Assembly (NCBI GenBank): GCA_028819435.1
Contig: JAPPLK010000114.1
Coordinates: forward strand, 1-53,722
Length of the DNA: 53,722 nucleotides
Source: Nitrospira sp.
GTDB taxonomy: Bacteria; Nitrospirota; Nitrospiria; Nitrospirales; UBA8639
Direction of reading: 5' to 3'
Shown here: positions 1 through 8,003 of the stretch, one piece after another
Position numbering within the stretch: the stretch's first letter is position 1
Layout: each line of letters begins with the position of its first letter
Program-made: the position numbers and the translations under genes
Notes under the pieces: generated by a model
Databases searched by the model: none
What the model was told of the DNA's origin: nothing
Seen by the model: the letters and a program-made list of their open reading frames with translations, nothing else

Positions 1-64
1 CATTGCCGGATAACCCCTGTTTTCAATGGAGTGACGCCCGAATCTGGCGGCTGGGTAGTTGAAA

Positions 65-817
65 AGGTGGCTCGGGAAATCTGAACAAGAGGGATAAGTG
101 ACATTTCTGCTCACGAGCGGCATGATTGCCGTCGATGAGGAGGAATCATGATGAAACGACTACGCCGAAACCATCGCCCGGCTATCGGCGCCCGACCATG
201 TCGCCCCCGACGCCGGAGCACCAGATTTACCCATATCTGTTACGGAAGCTGACCGTCACCCGCCCCAGTCACGGCTGGGCGATGGACATCACGTATGTGC
301 CCATGGCGCGCGCGGGCGTGTATCTGGTGGCGGTTCTTGACTGGTTCAGCCGTAGGATCCTCGCCTGGCGGCTCTCGCTGACGCTGGAGACGGGGCCGTG
401 CGTGGAGACGTTACGCGACGCGCTGGCCGGGCACGGCACGCCCGAGCTCATGAACACGGAGCAGGGCAGCCACTTCACCTCCGTCGCCTTCCTCACGGTC
501 TTGCAGGACGCCCAGAGTGCCATCAGCATGGACGGCAAGGGCGCCTGGCGCGATCATGTCGTGGTCGAACGGTTCTGGCGGACGATCAAATACGAGGAAG
601 TCTATCTGCGCACTTATCGAAGTGTCTCGGAGGCGCGGCGCGGTCTAAGCCGCTATCTTGCCTTCTACAATCGGAGCAGACCGCAGTCATCGCTTGGCGG
701 ACAAACACCCGACCAAGTCTCTTGCAACCCGCCGACGCCCATCCCGGCGGCGGCATAACCAGAGCGGAGAGCCACTTATCGACAGTCCGCAAACTGTTCA
801 AAATAACCGAGCCACCT
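65..817 (+). mobile_element. IS3-family element, internally deleted, both terminal inverted repeats present
   Basis: AGGTGGCTCGG at 65-75 is matched by its reverse complement CCGAGCCACCT at 807-817. A subterminal TGAACA lies 17 bases inside each end, and a GATAAGTG motif follows further in on both sides. The ends enclose one transposase fragment and no orfA. The element is about 755 bp, whereas complete IS3-family elements are usually 1.2-1.5 kb, so it reads as a deletion derivative. The outer boundaries are only accurate to a few bases and no target duplication was resolved. Confidence 0.7.
126..758 (+). pseudogene. IS3-family transposase OrfB, N-terminally truncated
   Basis: This is the rve (retroviral integrase-like) catalytic core of an IS3-family OrfB. 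Recognisable homology starts near residue 20 with IYPYLLR and continues through WAMDITY (first catalytic Asp), ISMDGKGAWRD, VVVERFWR with the catalytic Glu, YLAFYNRSRP and the C-terminal TPDQV. The helix-turn-helix region that normally precedes the core, roughly 70 residues, is missing, and the upstream frame contains stops. The second catalytic motif, normally NTDQGSQFTS, reads NTEQGSHFTS, so the catalytic Asp is replaced by Glu. With no orfA partner and this substitution, the protein is probably inactive. Confidence 0.8.
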
Positions 818-1023
818 CCCATATCCTTCTTCCCTTGGTTTTATTGAATCAGTGAGTCCGCTTTTATGGCTGACACAGGATCGAAGAGTACTTAATGTTG
901 TTATGTGTGGCAATAAAAAAAGGTTTGTTGGATGCCCAAAAGGTGTTTGGTCTGTCAGGCTGTCTTTCTTGACGGGCTTTTTATTGCGTCCCTAGAATGA
1001 TTTTCCGGTTTTTAAAGGAGAAG

Positions 1024-1160
1024 CAACGCAGCATGCGCGATGACGTGGTGGTGATAGGAGGGGGGCTGGCGGGGTCGGAAGCGGCGTGGCAGGCGGCGGA
1101 GCGCGGTGCCCGGGTCACGCTGTAGGAGATGCAATCCAAGCAAGGGACCGCAGTACGCAA
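1024..1160 (+). repeat. Direct repeat, upstream copy of the trmFO 5' end
   Basis: This 137-base block matches 5731-5867 with about 10 mismatches and no gaps, at a constant offset of 4707. It starts eight to nine bases before the trmFO start codon and ends about 40 codons into the gene. The pair brackets the toxin-antitoxin island. Confidence 0.9.
1033..1160 (+). pseudogene. trmFO: trmFO 5' fragment (about 42 codons) with an in-frame stop
   Basis: The frame reads [20 protein letters not shown], the FAD-binding N-terminus of TrmFO, then stops at a TAG (1123-1125) where the intact gene has TAC for Tyr. Past about 1160 it diverges from trmFO completely. A good Shine-Dalgarno sequence, AAAGGAG (1014-1020), precedes this copy. 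The intact gene at 5740 has no comparable SD. The native leader of trmFO may therefore have stayed with this fragment while the working gene was separated from it by the island. Confidence 0.85.
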
Positions 1161-1208
1161 ACCTCGGCATTTTACTGTCAAAACAAGAGGCCTCTCTCCA
1201 ATACGGCG

Positions 1209-1255
1209 TTGCGGGATAACTCAAGTGGATCTATAATGGTTCCAAAATAGAACCA
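1209..1255 (+). promoter_or_regulatory. Promoter and operator-like inverted repeat of the first vapBC module
   Basis: A -35 TTGCGG (1209-1214) and a perfect -10 TATAAT (1232-1237) are 17 bases apart. The inverted repeat TGGTTC-N7-GAACCA (1237-1255) begins at the last base of the -10 and covers the likely transcription start. Ribbon-helix-helix antitoxins usually bind such palindromes to autorepress their operon, so this is the inferred operator. Confidence 0.6.
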
Positions 1256-1268
1256 CATGGAGGTGAGG

Positions 1269-1505
1269 ATGTCCGTCAATCTTTCCATCAAAAACGTTCC
1301 GAAAGAATGGGTGGAGCACCTGCGGCAACGCGCCAGGAAACACCATCGTTCGCTCCAGGGTGAATTACTTTCCATTTTGGAAGACAGCCTGAACCAGCAG
1401 GACACGATTTCCCCACAACGTCTGTTGTCAGAATTACGGCAACGAGGCTTACGCACGCCCAAGGAATCAGTGACAATCGTGAGGAAAGACCGGGATGGCC
1501 GTTAA
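1269..1505 (+). CDS. VapB/FitA-like antitoxin (ribbon-helix-helix)
   Basis: A 78-residue protein starting MSVNLSIKNVP. The N-terminal strand followed by two amphipathic helices is the FitA/Arc-type ribbon-helix-helix DNA-binding fold. The charged C-terminal part (about residues 40-78) is where such antitoxins wrap the PIN toxin. The start at 1269 is preferred over the ATG at 1257 because GGAGG (1259-1263) lies five bases upstream of it. The 3' end overlaps the toxin gene by 11 bases, so the two are translationally coupled. Expected role: neutralise the toxin and repress the promoter just upstream. Confidence 0.8.
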   Translation: MSVNLSIKNVPKEWVEHLRQRARKHHRSLQGELLSILEDSLNQQDTISPQRLLSELRQRGLRTPKESVTIVRKDRDGR

Positions 1506-1878
1506 GGTCATTGATACGTCTGCCTTGGCCGCGGTTGCGTTTGCCGAACCCGACGGCCAACGGATCGCGGTTCAATTGGAAGAGCATGACTTGATCGCTC
1601 CCCACCTGTTACCCTTTGAGTTGGCGAACGTCTGCCTTACCAAGATTCGAAGGCATCCGGTGAAGAGGGAGTTACTGTTGGCTGGTTATGAGATGATCAG
1701 TCGCCTGCCCTTGACGTTCATGGTCGTCAACATGACAGAGGTCGTGACCCTCGCCGAAGCCAAAAAATTAACAGCGTATGACGCGTCCTTCTTATGGCTC
1801 GCCCGGCAGTTGGACGTCGAATTGGTGACGTTGGATAAGACGTTAGCAAAACAGGTGAGTCCCCGAAAAGCCAGATGA
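1495..1878 (+). CDS. vapC: PIN-domain toxin (VapC-like RNase)
   Basis: A 127-residue PIN-domain protein, the normal length for VapC. The N-terminal VIDTSAL carries the first metal-binding Asp, FELANV supplies the conserved Glu, and TAYDASFLWLA plus LVTLDKTLA hold the C-terminal acidic residues of the active site. VapC toxins are Mg-dependent endoribonucleases that usually cut tRNA or rRNA loops; the target here cannot be read from sequence. The gene overlaps its antitoxin by 11 bases. All expected active-site residues are present, so the module looks functional. Confidence 0.85.
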   Translation: MAVKVIDTSALAAVAFAEPDGQRIAVQLEEHDLIAPHLLPFELANVCLTKIRRHPVKRELLLAGYEMISRLPLTFMVVNMTEVVTLAEAKKLTAYDASFLWLARQLDVELVTLDKTLAKQVSPRKAR

Positions 1879-1913
1879 ATCGTTCCTCCCAGGGGTTCCA
1901 TCTATTGTATAAT

Positions 1914-1952
1914 GGGGGTTCACCTCGGCACGACAAGGTGCTTTTGTTTCGG
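1914..1952 (+). repeat. Toxin-downstream repeat, copy A
   Basis: Begins GGGGTTCACC and continues CACGACAAGG then CTTTTGTTTCGG, starting about 35 bases after the first PIN toxin stop codon. Related copies follow the second PIN toxin (2669) and HicA (4087). Confidence 0.6.
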
Positions 1953-1985
1953 GATTTGACTCATGACGGCGACCATTTTATACTC

Positions 1986-2249
1986 ATGCCTATGAGTAAG
2001 CGGCTGCAAGTGATACTCGACGACAAGGAAATGCGTGACATTCAACGGACCGCCAAACGGCAGCAGATGACGGTGGCGGAATGGGTGCGGCAAGCCTTAC
2101 GTGCCGCGCAACGCCAGGTGCCGCTGACCGACACCAAAAAGAAGCTGGGAGTGGTTCGCGCGGCGGCCCGGCATGATTTTCCGACCGGCGACATCGATCA
2201 AATGCTTCGAGAGATCAATCAAGGGTATCAAATCGAGACCCCTTCATGA
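1986..2249 (+). CDS. Antitoxin of a second VapBC-type module (ribbon-helix-helix)
   Basis: A protein of about 87 residues beginning [13 protein letters not shown]. The strand-helix-helix pattern ([34 protein letters not shown]) is typical of CopG/Arc-type antitoxins, and the acidic, flexible C-terminus fits the toxin-binding part. The open frame extends to 1875, but those codons overlap the preceding toxin gene and repeat copy A, so the start is placed at 1986 or the ATG six bases later. No strong SD is visible. A TATAAT box at 1908-1913 may be its -10. The stop overlaps the next start by four bases (ATGA). Confidence 0.7.
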   Translation: MPMSKRLQVILDDKEMRDIQRTAKRQQMTVAEWVRQALRAAQRQVPLTDTKKKLGVVRAAARHDFPTGDIDQMLREINQGYQIETPS

Positions 2250-2656
2250 TTTTCATCGACTCCAACGTCCCGATGTATCTGGTTGGAGCGACCCATCCCA
2301 ACAAAGTTCTCGCCCAACGAGCCCTAGAAACCTGGGTCGCTCATGATGAGCGGCTGGTTACGGACGTGGAGGTCTTACAGGAAATCCTGCATCGGTACGT
2401 GGCGATTGCTCGGCGCGAGGCCATTCTTCCGGCGTTTGAGGCCTTGACGGGTATTGTGGACGAAATCTTTCCCGTCGAGCGACGGGACGTGGAGCGTGTC
2501 AAGGATATCGTGCTTTCCACCGAACGATTATCTGCCCGAGACGCACTCCATCTTGCCATCATGGCACGTCATGGGATCAAGCGGATCATGAGTTTTGATG
2601 AAGGTTTTGACGGTGTTCCAGGGATTATTCGCATGACCGACAAATCTCTTGGCTAA
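2246..2656 (+). CDS. PIN-domain toxin of the second VapBC-type module
   Basis: A 136-residue PIN protein. [11 protein letters not shown] carries the first catalytic Asp, [12 protein letters not shown] the conserved Glu, [12 protein letters not shown] the third acidic residue and IMSFDEGFD the last. It belongs to the PIN subgroup whose C-terminal half reads S-A-R-D-A-L-H. The start overlaps the antitoxin stop by four bases, a standard toxin-antitoxin arrangement. The predicted activity is RNA cleavage; the target is unknown. It is only distantly similar to the other PIN toxin in this island, so this is not a tandem duplication. Confidence 0.85.
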   Translation: MIFIDSNVPMYLVGATHPNKVLAQRALETWVAHDERLVTDVEVLQEILHRYVAIARREAILPAFEALTGIVDEIFPVERRDVERVKDIVLSTERLSARDALHLAIMARHGIKRIMSFDEGFDGVPGIIRMTDKSLG

Positions 2657-2668
2657 TGTCGGAGTGAC

Positions 2669-2760
2669 GGGGTTTCGTCCCCGCCCGACGAGGTCCTTCG
2701 ACTTCGCTTCGCTACGCTCAGGACAGGCCCTTTTGTTTCGGCAAAAGTGCCCAAACCCAT
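2669..2760 (+). repeat. Toxin-downstream repeat, copy B, with a second repeat nested inside
   Basis: Starts 12 bases after the second PIN toxin stop. GGGGTTTCGTCC and CCCGACGAGG lead in and CCCTTTTGTTTCGGCAAAAG follows. Between them sits an unrelated dispersed repeat, TTCGACTTCGCT...CGCTACGCTCAGGACAGG (about 2697-2727), also seen near 29480-29524. CTTTTGTTTCGGCAAAAG is itself a near-perfect palindrome. Confidence 0.6.
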
Positions 2761-3101
2761 GTCCGCCCTGGCGTGTCCCCTACGGGGCGACTTGAAACTA
2801 AATTACATGCCGTGACCACTCGCTTTGCTCAAACAGGTGCCGCCGGAGGAGTCAAATTTGGTTCCGCGGCGAAGCCGCCCTCGAAGACCGAAAGGCAACT
2901 ACCTAAAAATTGGGGAATTATCCCAATAACTTGGCAGATAAATTCGTGCTATTGGGGTGGACGGTGTCAGGATCCGTTATGGCGGGGGTCGGCATTAGAC
3001 TCATGGGAATATGTAATGCGAACAATGCATATTCCATACTTTGGTAGAACGGGCTTAGGTGCTGCCTACCTGCGCTGGTATGGCGCCATTCCATAAAGCG
3101 A
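2761..3101. other. Intergenic stretch without a supported gene
   Basis: An open frame of about 107 codons crosses this stretch on +, but its first part lies in repeat sequence, it has no SD and its composition resembles no protein I recognise. Base composition shifts from GC-rich to AT-rich near 2900. I see no RNA gene, insertion element or clear promoter here. It is probably degraded mobile DNA. Confidence 0.5.
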
Positions 3102-3437
3102 TTATTCAAATGGCAGGCTCTTGTTCAGTGCTTGGTTTAATGCGTGGCGTGTCCGGTTATCCTCGGTGATCTCCGGGATCATTGCCCTGAGTTCCGCAAT
3201 ACATTGATCATTGCGATCCGGGCAACATTGGTATAGCGTTTCAAGCAAGTGCTTCAAGAATTCATCGTGCCCATTTATGATACGGCATAAATAGACGATT
3301 TCTTTCTTTAATTCGGCAACATCGTCAGATGGTAGTTTCGGGTTAGTTTTAGGTATGGATTGTAGTCTCTTAATTTCCTCCACCATGGAGCCTGGGCCGT
3401 CATCTGAAGCGGGGAATGGAGAAACAGTCGATTGCAT
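3102..3437 (-). CDS. Small protein of unknown function (about 111 residues)
   Basis: Not recognised. The start at 3437 (MQSTVSPFPASDD) is preferred over an upstream in-frame start because AGGAG lies seven bases before it. The protein is soluble and largely helical. It has a Pro/Ser-rich N-terminal 40 residues, then an acidic segment (DDVAELKKEIVYLCRIINGHDEF) with heptad-like spacing and a Cys-rich spot (LYQCCPDRNDQC). It is the only minus-strand gene in this island, between a PIN toxin and the HicBA module, and is AT-richer than the housekeeping genes. Confidence 0.5.
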   Translation of the reverse strand: MQSTVSPFPASDDGPGSMVEEIKRLQSIPKTNPKLPSDDVAELKKEIVYLCRIINGHDEFLKHLLETLYQCCPDRNDQCIAELRAMIPEITEDNRTRHALNQALNKSLPFE

Positions 3438-3474
3438 AAAATATCTCCTAGTTAGTGGCAAACGGAATCGGCTG

Positions 3475-3510
3475 GGCCTGAGGTGGCAGACACCACCTCA
3501 GGCCATTTTT
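3475..3510 (+). terminator. Perfect 12-bp hairpin with a T-run
   Basis: GGCCTGAGGTGG (3475-3486), loop CAGACA and CCACCTCAGGCC (3493-3504) form a perfect 12-base stem followed by ATTTTTA on the + strand. The form is a Rho-independent terminator read left to right. It lies upstream of the minus-strand gene start at 3437, so it may insulate hicBA from incoming + strand transcription. Confidence 0.7.
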
Positions 3511-3648
3511 ATCGTATTTTAATATAGTATCTCTTCTAGAGCTAGCCTTCAAGTTATCAGGATAATTCCCAAAAATTGACAGTGTCTGAAGAATTCTTTA
3601 ACGTTCAACCTATTGATCAAACAGTCTAGGCAGTTGTGGAGGCGTGCG

Positions 3649-3864
3649 ATGCCTAACGAATTCACGGCGATTATCGAACAAGATGAGGAATGGTTTATTG
3701 CGTATTGCCCGGAAATTCCCGGGGCGAATGGACAAGGCAAAACACAAGAAGAAGCAAGGAGCAGTCTTGCTGATGCTATTGCCCTCATTTTGCAAGATCG
3801 TCGCGAAGATGCCCTCCGAGGAACCCCACCTGAAGCGATTCGAGATACGGTGACTCTTGGGTGA
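3649..3864 (+). CDS. hicB: HicB-family antitoxin
   Basis: A 71-residue HicB-type protein: MPNEFTAIIEQDEEWFIAYC, then PEIPGANGQGKTQEEA and a helix ending in ALILQDRRED. This is the partial RNase H-like fold of HicB antitoxins. The start at 3649 has GGAGG (3638-3642) six bases upstream; the longer frame from 3613 has no SD. No C-terminal DNA-binding domain is visible, so this is the short form. The stop overlaps hicA by four bases. Unusually for hic loci, the antitoxin comes before the toxin. Confidence 0.85.
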   Translation: MPNEFTAIIEQDEEWFIAYCPEIPGANGQGKTQEEARSSLADAIALILQDRREDALRGTPPEAIRDTVTLG

Positions 3865-4052
3865 AACGGAGCGTCTTGCTTCGCCACTTGCGCAAACACG
3901 GCTGCCACTTGAAGCGTGAAGGTGGCGCGCATTCACTTTGGATCAATCCTGCTACTGGCTCGGTCGAAGCTATCCCTCGCCATACCGACATTGCCGATCG
4001 GTTAGCCCAAAAAATTTGTCGAAATCTGTCGTTACCTGTTCCGGGAAGTTAG
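3861..4052 (+). CDS. hicA: HicA-family mRNA interferase toxin
   Basis: A 63-residue double-stranded-RNA-binding-fold toxin starting at GTG 3861. It shows LLRHLRKHGCHLKREGGAHSLW with the catalytic His in the GGAH motif, then a strand and the basic helix typical of HicA (AIPRHTDIADRLAQKICRNL). HicA proteins cleave mRNA and tmRNA. The length is normal for the family. The start overlaps the hicB stop, so the pair is translationally coupled and probably functional. Confidence 0.85.
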   Translation: MKRSVLLRHLRKHGCHLKREGGAHSLWINPATGSVEAIPRHTDIADRLAQKICRNLSLPVPGS

Positions 4053-4086
4053 TACAACATCTCTCATTTTTTGAATTTTTTTAGCA

Positions 4087-4141
4087 GGGGTTCGCCACCT
4101 CACGACGAGGCACCTTTATTTTGGCGAAAGTGTCAAAATTC
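4087..4141 (+). repeat. Toxin-downstream repeat, copy C
   Basis: GGGGTTCGCCACC, CACGACGAGG, then CACCTTTATTTTGGCGAAAG, starting 34 bases after hicA. It is recognisably the same element as copies A and B, more diverged and AT-richer. Confidence 0.55.
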
Positions 4142-4200
4142 ATTTTTGCAATGAGCAACATTCCAGGGAACTGAAAAGTCCATAGATAGGATATCATTAG

Positions 4201-4794
4201 ATGTTCCATTGCACTATCGATGATGAGCATATTGTTTTGTTAGATCCTGAGGCTCGCGGGATTCTTTTAGATGCGACAGATAACGCAGGTGAGGCATTGA
4301 CTTACAACATGCTCGATATCGGTGGTGGAACAAAATCAATGGATAAGAACCGTGATGTTATTATCGAACAACTCCAAAAACTCAAATCGGAAGATGTTGA
4401 ATCATTTCGGAAGAAATATTGCTTTCGGAGTATGTGGGGCGAAGATAGTATCTATGCTCTCTTCCCTCTAATGGATGGGTATCGACGCCTATTTTCTTGG
4501 GCCGACATTCCCGAACTCATTAATTTCGCGGAGGTTTTGGCTATGCCAGGGTCAATCTATGACTATGTCAAGCCAGACTTCATAACCCTTTGCTTGCAAT
4601 CACGGCAGGGCCTTTTGGGTCGAAAACGATGTACGATATTGTCCTGGGAAATTCCCACAGATTCGATAGAGCACGTCTTTGGTACAACGAAGAATTTTGT
4701 CATGATGCTAAAGGCCCAAAAGGTTGTATTTTCGGAACTTGGCATCGCAGTCGAGAGTAGATCAAAAGAAACAGAGGATAAGCTTTTTAAATGA
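4201..4794 (+). CDS. Protein of unknown function (197 residues)
   Basis: Not recognised. It starts at ATG 4201 just after an AT-rich leader (GATATCATTAG) and has no signal peptide or membrane segment. Visible features are a Gly-rich turn LDIGGGTKSMDKNRD (about residues 39-53), a charged helix, and an aromatic centre (SMWGEDSIYALFPLMDGYRRLFSW). Base composition is clearly AT-richer than the flanking operons, as for its neighbour at 4928. The two may have arrived together; 133 bases separate them. Confidence 0.55.
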   Translation: MFHCTIDDEHIVLLDPEARGILLDATDNAGEALTYNMLDIGGGTKSMDKNRDVIIEQLQKLKSEDVESFRKKYCFRSMWGEDSIYALFPLMDGYRRLFSWADIPELINFAEVLAMPGSIYDYVKPDFITLCLQSRQGLLGRKRCTILSWEIPTDSIEHVFGTTKNFVMMLKAQKVVFSELGIAVESRSKETEDKLFK

Positions 4795-4927
4795 TGTAGC
4801 TATGACAAGTTGTCTACTATGTGCGCCGCAAGACGCACAATAAAGCACAAATCGTCCTGAAGGCAGCAAGTGGCGTAATTATCGTTATGCGGTGCCTTTC
4901 TGTCGGTTTTTCAAAGGTGGAATCGTT

Positions 4928-5611
4928 TTGAAAATCACAGTTCGAGACGACATTGATAAGTATATTGCCTTCTTTAGGGATAAGACGGCAGAAATAGGTC
5001 GACTTGAAGTACTTCCGATTTACAGAAAAATTCTTTACTTAGTTGAGGTTGATACGCTTAGCCGTGCAGCCTTCCCTAGTGAAAAGGGTCATAAAACCCG
5101 AGTAATGAAATTTTTGGATGAGTGCTCTAACTGGAATGAAAGAGACAGGGTCAGCGCAACACATCTGGAGCTTTCTCTCGAAAAAAATGGAAAAAGCTCA
5201 GGACTACTTTTCGATCTCATTAATGACCGAATCAACAAATGTGGAACACGCATAGATGCAAGCGGGGATCTAACTTTTGAAGAGGTTAAGAATGTCGCCT
5301 GTTCAGATGATTTAGGAATTGTGGATGAGGCTCGGTATGCCAAGCTTTTCTATACATACCGAAATATTTTGATTCACGAATTTCGAGAGCCTGGCAAGTC
5401 TGCGATTCCATCTGTTGATGACCTTTCACCATTTTCGAAAGCGGTAGAGGACGCATCTACTGGGGAAGAAACATGGGAATTTGTTTTTCCGGTTAAATTT
5501 CTGGCGAGATTGTGTGAAGGTAGCATAGATGGACTTGAGAAGTACCTTATAGAAAATAATCAAGATCCTTATGACTCCTACGAATTTGGGACACTATGGT
5601 CGCGTTCATGA
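4928..5611 (+). CDS. HEPN-like protein of unknown function (about 227 residues)
   Basis: Not assigned to a named family. The protein is predicted to be mainly helical, and YRNILIHEFREPG (near residue 150) contains R-N-I-L-I-H, the R-x4-6-H signature of HEPN RNases. This motif is short, so the call is tentative. The start at TTG 4928 is chosen because AAAGGTGG (4913-4920) lies seven bases upstream; a GTG at 4892 would add 12 residues but lacks an SD. HEPN proteins commonly act as toxins or anti-phage RNases, which suits the island, but no MNT-type antitoxin is adjacent. Confidence 0.5.
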   Translation: MKITVRDDIDKYIAFFRDKTAEIGRLEVLPIYRKILYLVEVDTLSRAAFPSEKGHKTRVMKFLDECSNWNERDRVSATHLELSLEKNGKSSGLLFDLINDRINKCGTRIDASGDLTFEEVKNVACSDDLGIVDEARYAKLFYTYRNILIHEFREPGKSAIPSVDDLSPFSKAVEDASTGEETWEFVFPVKFLARLCEGSIDGLEKYLIENNQDPYDSYEFGTLWSRS

Positions 5612-5730
5612 GAATCTTGGTTAATCCATAACTCAATCTAAGATAATCAAACTGTATATGCTTCTCAGATTATCAACCTTCGCACGTGGCGGAACTGGAG
5701 CACCGAAACGGCTTCTTTGGATTGGAAAAT

Positions 5731-5867
5731 CAACGCAGCATGCGCGATGACGTGGTGGTCATAGGAGGGGGGCTGGCGGGGTCGGAAGCGGCGTGGCAGG
5801 CAGCGGAGCGCGGCGTCCGGGTCACGCTGTACGAGATGCGACCCAAGCAAGGGACCGCGGCACACAA
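5731..5867 (+). repeat. Direct repeat, downstream copy (intact trmFO 5' end)
   Basis: Partner of 1024-1160, about 93% identical by manual alignment. This copy keeps the open reading frame. Immediately upstream (5700-5730) the sequence is unrelated to that before the other copy. Confidence 0.9.
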
Positions 5868-7056
5868 GACGGATCAGTTGGCGGAAATCGTGTGCTCGAA
5901 TTCGTTGGGGTCCGCTGATCCTCTCAGCGCGCCGGGTATTTTGAAGGAAGAGATGCGGCTGCTCGATTCGCTGGTCATACGGTCGGCGGAATCGGCACGT
6001 GTACCCGCCGGGGCGGCGCTGGCCGTGGACCGCGAGATCTTTGCGCGCGAAATCACCCGGACCCTGGAATCCCACCCGAATATCCGGATCATTCGAGAAG
6101 AGATCCGGGAGATCCCCACGGACGCCCCGTGCATCGTGGCCACGGGGCCCTTGACGTCCGAGAGCCTGGCGCGGGCCTTGACCGCGCTCACCCACAAAAC
6201 GAACCTGGCGTTTTTCGACGCGATTTCCCCGATCATCGATGCCGAGTCCATTGACATGGACAAGGTGTTCCGGGCGTCACGCTATGAAAAAGGCAGCGCG
6301 GATTACCTGAATTGTCCGATGGATGAAGAAACCTATTCGGCCTTTTACGAGGCGCTGATGGCCGCGGACAAGGTGCAACCGAAGGATTTTGAAAAGGTTC
6401 CCTACTTTGAAGGTTGTCTCCCCATTGAGGCGATGGCGGAACGCGGAAAACAGACGTTGACCTTCGGCCCGATGAAGCCGGTCGGGCTGGTTGATCCGCG
6501 CACCGGCGTCCGGCCACACGCGGTACTCCAGTTACGTGCGGAAAATCGCCATGGTTCGTGTTATAACATGGTAGGATTTCAAACCAAGCTGACATACCCG
6601 GAGCAAAAGCGCGTGTTCCGGATGATTCCGGGTCTGGAACGAGCAGAGTTTCTCCGCTATGGAAGCGTACATCGGAACACCTTTGTGAACTCCCCTGCCG
6701 TGTTGCGCAACACGTTGCAACTGAAGGCGTCCGAAACCACGTGGCTGGCGGGTTGCATCGTCGGGGTGGAAGGCTACGTCGAATGTGCCGCCACCGGCGG
6801 CCTGGCGGGAATCAACGCCGGCCGGGTGCTGGCTGATCTGCCGTTGGTGACGCCTCCATTGGCCACGGCACATGGGGCCTTGCTGCATTATATTACGACC
6901 AGCGACGCCAAGCATTTCCAGCCCATGAATACGAACTTCGGCCTGTTCCCGCCTCTTCCCGTGAACGTGCGGGACAAAGAACAAAAGCGTCGCATGATCC
7001 GCGAACGGGCCTTTGAAGAGTGGCAAACATGGAAACGGCAATCCGCACTTTCCTGA
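5740..7056 (+). CDS. trmFO: tRNA (uracil-54-C5)-methyltransferase, folate/FAD-dependent
   Basis: TrmFO makes ribothymidine-54 in the tRNA T-loop using methylenetetrahydrofolate and FADH2. From ATG 5740 the protein has 438 residues, the usual size. [14 protein letters not shown] is the FAD dinucleotide-binding loop, [10 protein letters not shown] (Cys52) and YFEGCLPIE supply the two functional cysteines, and [13 protein letters not shown] near the C-terminus is the second FAD contact. An upstream GTG at 5686 would add 18 residues, but these are not conserved TrmFO sequence. No good SD precedes 5740. The 3' end overlaps xerC, opening the conserved trmFO-xerC-hslV-hslU operon. A broken copy of its first 42 codons lies at 1033. 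Confidence 0.95.
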   Translation: MRDDVVVIGGGLAGSEAAWQAAERGVRVTLYEMRPKQGTAAHKTDQLAEIVCSNSLGSADPLSAPGILKEEMRLLDSLVIRSAESARVPAGAALAVDREIFAREITRTLESHPNIRIIREEIREIPTDAPCIVATGPLTSESLARALTALTHKTNLAFFDAISPIIDAESIDMDKVFRASRYEKGSADYLNCPMDEETYSAFYEALMAADKVQPKDFEKVPYFEGCLPIEAMAERGKQTLTFGPMKPVGLVDPRTGVRPHAVLQLRAENRHGSCYNMVGFQTKLTYPEQKRVFRMIPGLERAEFLRYGSVHRNTFVNSPAVLRNTLQLKASETTWLAGCIVGVEGYVECAATGGLAGINAGRVLADLPLVTPPLATAHGALLHYITTSDAKHFQPMNTNFGLFPPLPVNVRDKEQKRRMIRERAFEEWQTWKRQSALS

Positions 7057-8003
7057 CGTATCTCAACGTGGAGCGAGGCGCGTCCCGGGAGACGATTCGC
7101 AGTTATGCGTCTGACCTGCGACAATTTGTGGTCTTTCTGAAGACCGTCACGGATACGCTGCCGGAGCCGGCCGGGATCGATGCGTCGCTGGTTCGCCGGT
7201 TTCTGGTGTGGTTGGCCGAGCGACAGGATAAAAAGTCATCGCAGGCGCGGAAGCTTGCGACGCTACGCAGCCTCTTCAAATTTTTGCACCGCCGCGGGAA
7301 GGTTTCGAGTAATCCCGTGGCGAACGTTCGTTCTCCACGGCTGGGGCAACGCTTGCCCCGGGTCCTCACGAAAGACGAGGCGGAGCGGATGCTCGAGTCT
7401 CCTGGTGCCGATGCGGGGACTGCCACCGTTCGGGATCAAGCTATTCTGGAAACGCTCTATTCGACGGGTGCGCGGGTGAGCGAGTTGGTGGGGGTGAATT
7501 GGAGCGACCTGAGTCTTGATGAAGGGATGGTGCGGTTGAAAGGCAAAGGCAAAAAGGAACGCCTCGTGCCGGTCGGGCTGGTGGCGGTCGAGGCGATCCG
7601 GGATTATCTCGCGGTGACACCGGTTCGGGCGAATCCGGCCACGGACAAGGACGCGGCCTCGCCCCTCAAAGGGAAGCCGGCGGATGGCCCGGTCTTTCGC
7701 AATAATCGAGGCGGCCGGTTGTCGGTCCGGAGCGTGGAGCGGATCGTCCGGCGTTACGGCGACCGCTTGCAGGTGGGGACCGTGACCCCGCATACTTTTC
7801 GGCATTCCTATGCCACGCATTTATTGGACGAGGGGGCCGACCTCCGGGTCATCCAGGAAATGCTCGGACACGCGTCGTTAGCCACCACCCAGAAATACAC
7901 ACACTTGGCCACCGATCGCTTGATGGAAGTGTACGATCAAGCCCATCCGCGGTCCGGAAACGTGAAGGCTGGAAAGCCCACTGCCCCGAGGCAATCTCCA
8001 TGA
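7029..8003 (+). CDS. xerC: Tyrosine recombinase XerC
   Basis: A 324-residue Xer-type site-specific recombinase that resolves chromosome dimers at dif with XerD. The N-terminal SAM-like core-binding domain ([24 protein letters not shown]) is followed by the catalytic domain: Arg in STGARVSEL, a Lys in the [10 protein letters not shown] strand, [12 protein letters not shown] (His-x-x-Arg), [14 protein letters not shown] (His and the Tyr nucleophile). Calling XerC rather than XerD rests on the neighbours (trmFO and hslVU). The start overlaps trmFO by 28 bases and the stop overlaps hslV by four. Confidence 0.92.
   Translation: METAIRTFLTYLNVERGASRETIRSYASDLRQFVVFLKTVTDTLPEPAGIDASLVRRFLVWLAERQDKKSSQARKLATLRSLFKFLHRRGKVSSNPVANVRSPRLGQRLPRVLTKDEAERMLESPGADAGTATVRDQAILETLYSTGARVSELVGVNWSDLSLDEGMVRLKGKGKKERLVPVGLVAVEAIRDYLAVTPVRANPATDKDAASPLKGKPADGPVFRNNRGGRLSVRSVERIVRRYGDRLQVGTVTPHTFRHSYATHLLDEGADLRVIQEMLGHASLATTQKYTHLATDRLMEVYDQAHPRSGNVKAGKPTAPRQSP

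Noticed and set aside
2773-3096. A 107-codon open frame downstream of the second PIN toxin
   Set aside because: It begins inside repeat sequence, lacks an SD, and its translation has no protein-like pattern or recognisable motif.
1161-4141. Integron cassette array carrying toxin-antitoxin modules
   Set aside because: The toxin-downstream repeats do not show clear GTTRRRY/RYYYAAC attC ends and no integron integrase is present, so only the cassette-like pattern is reported.
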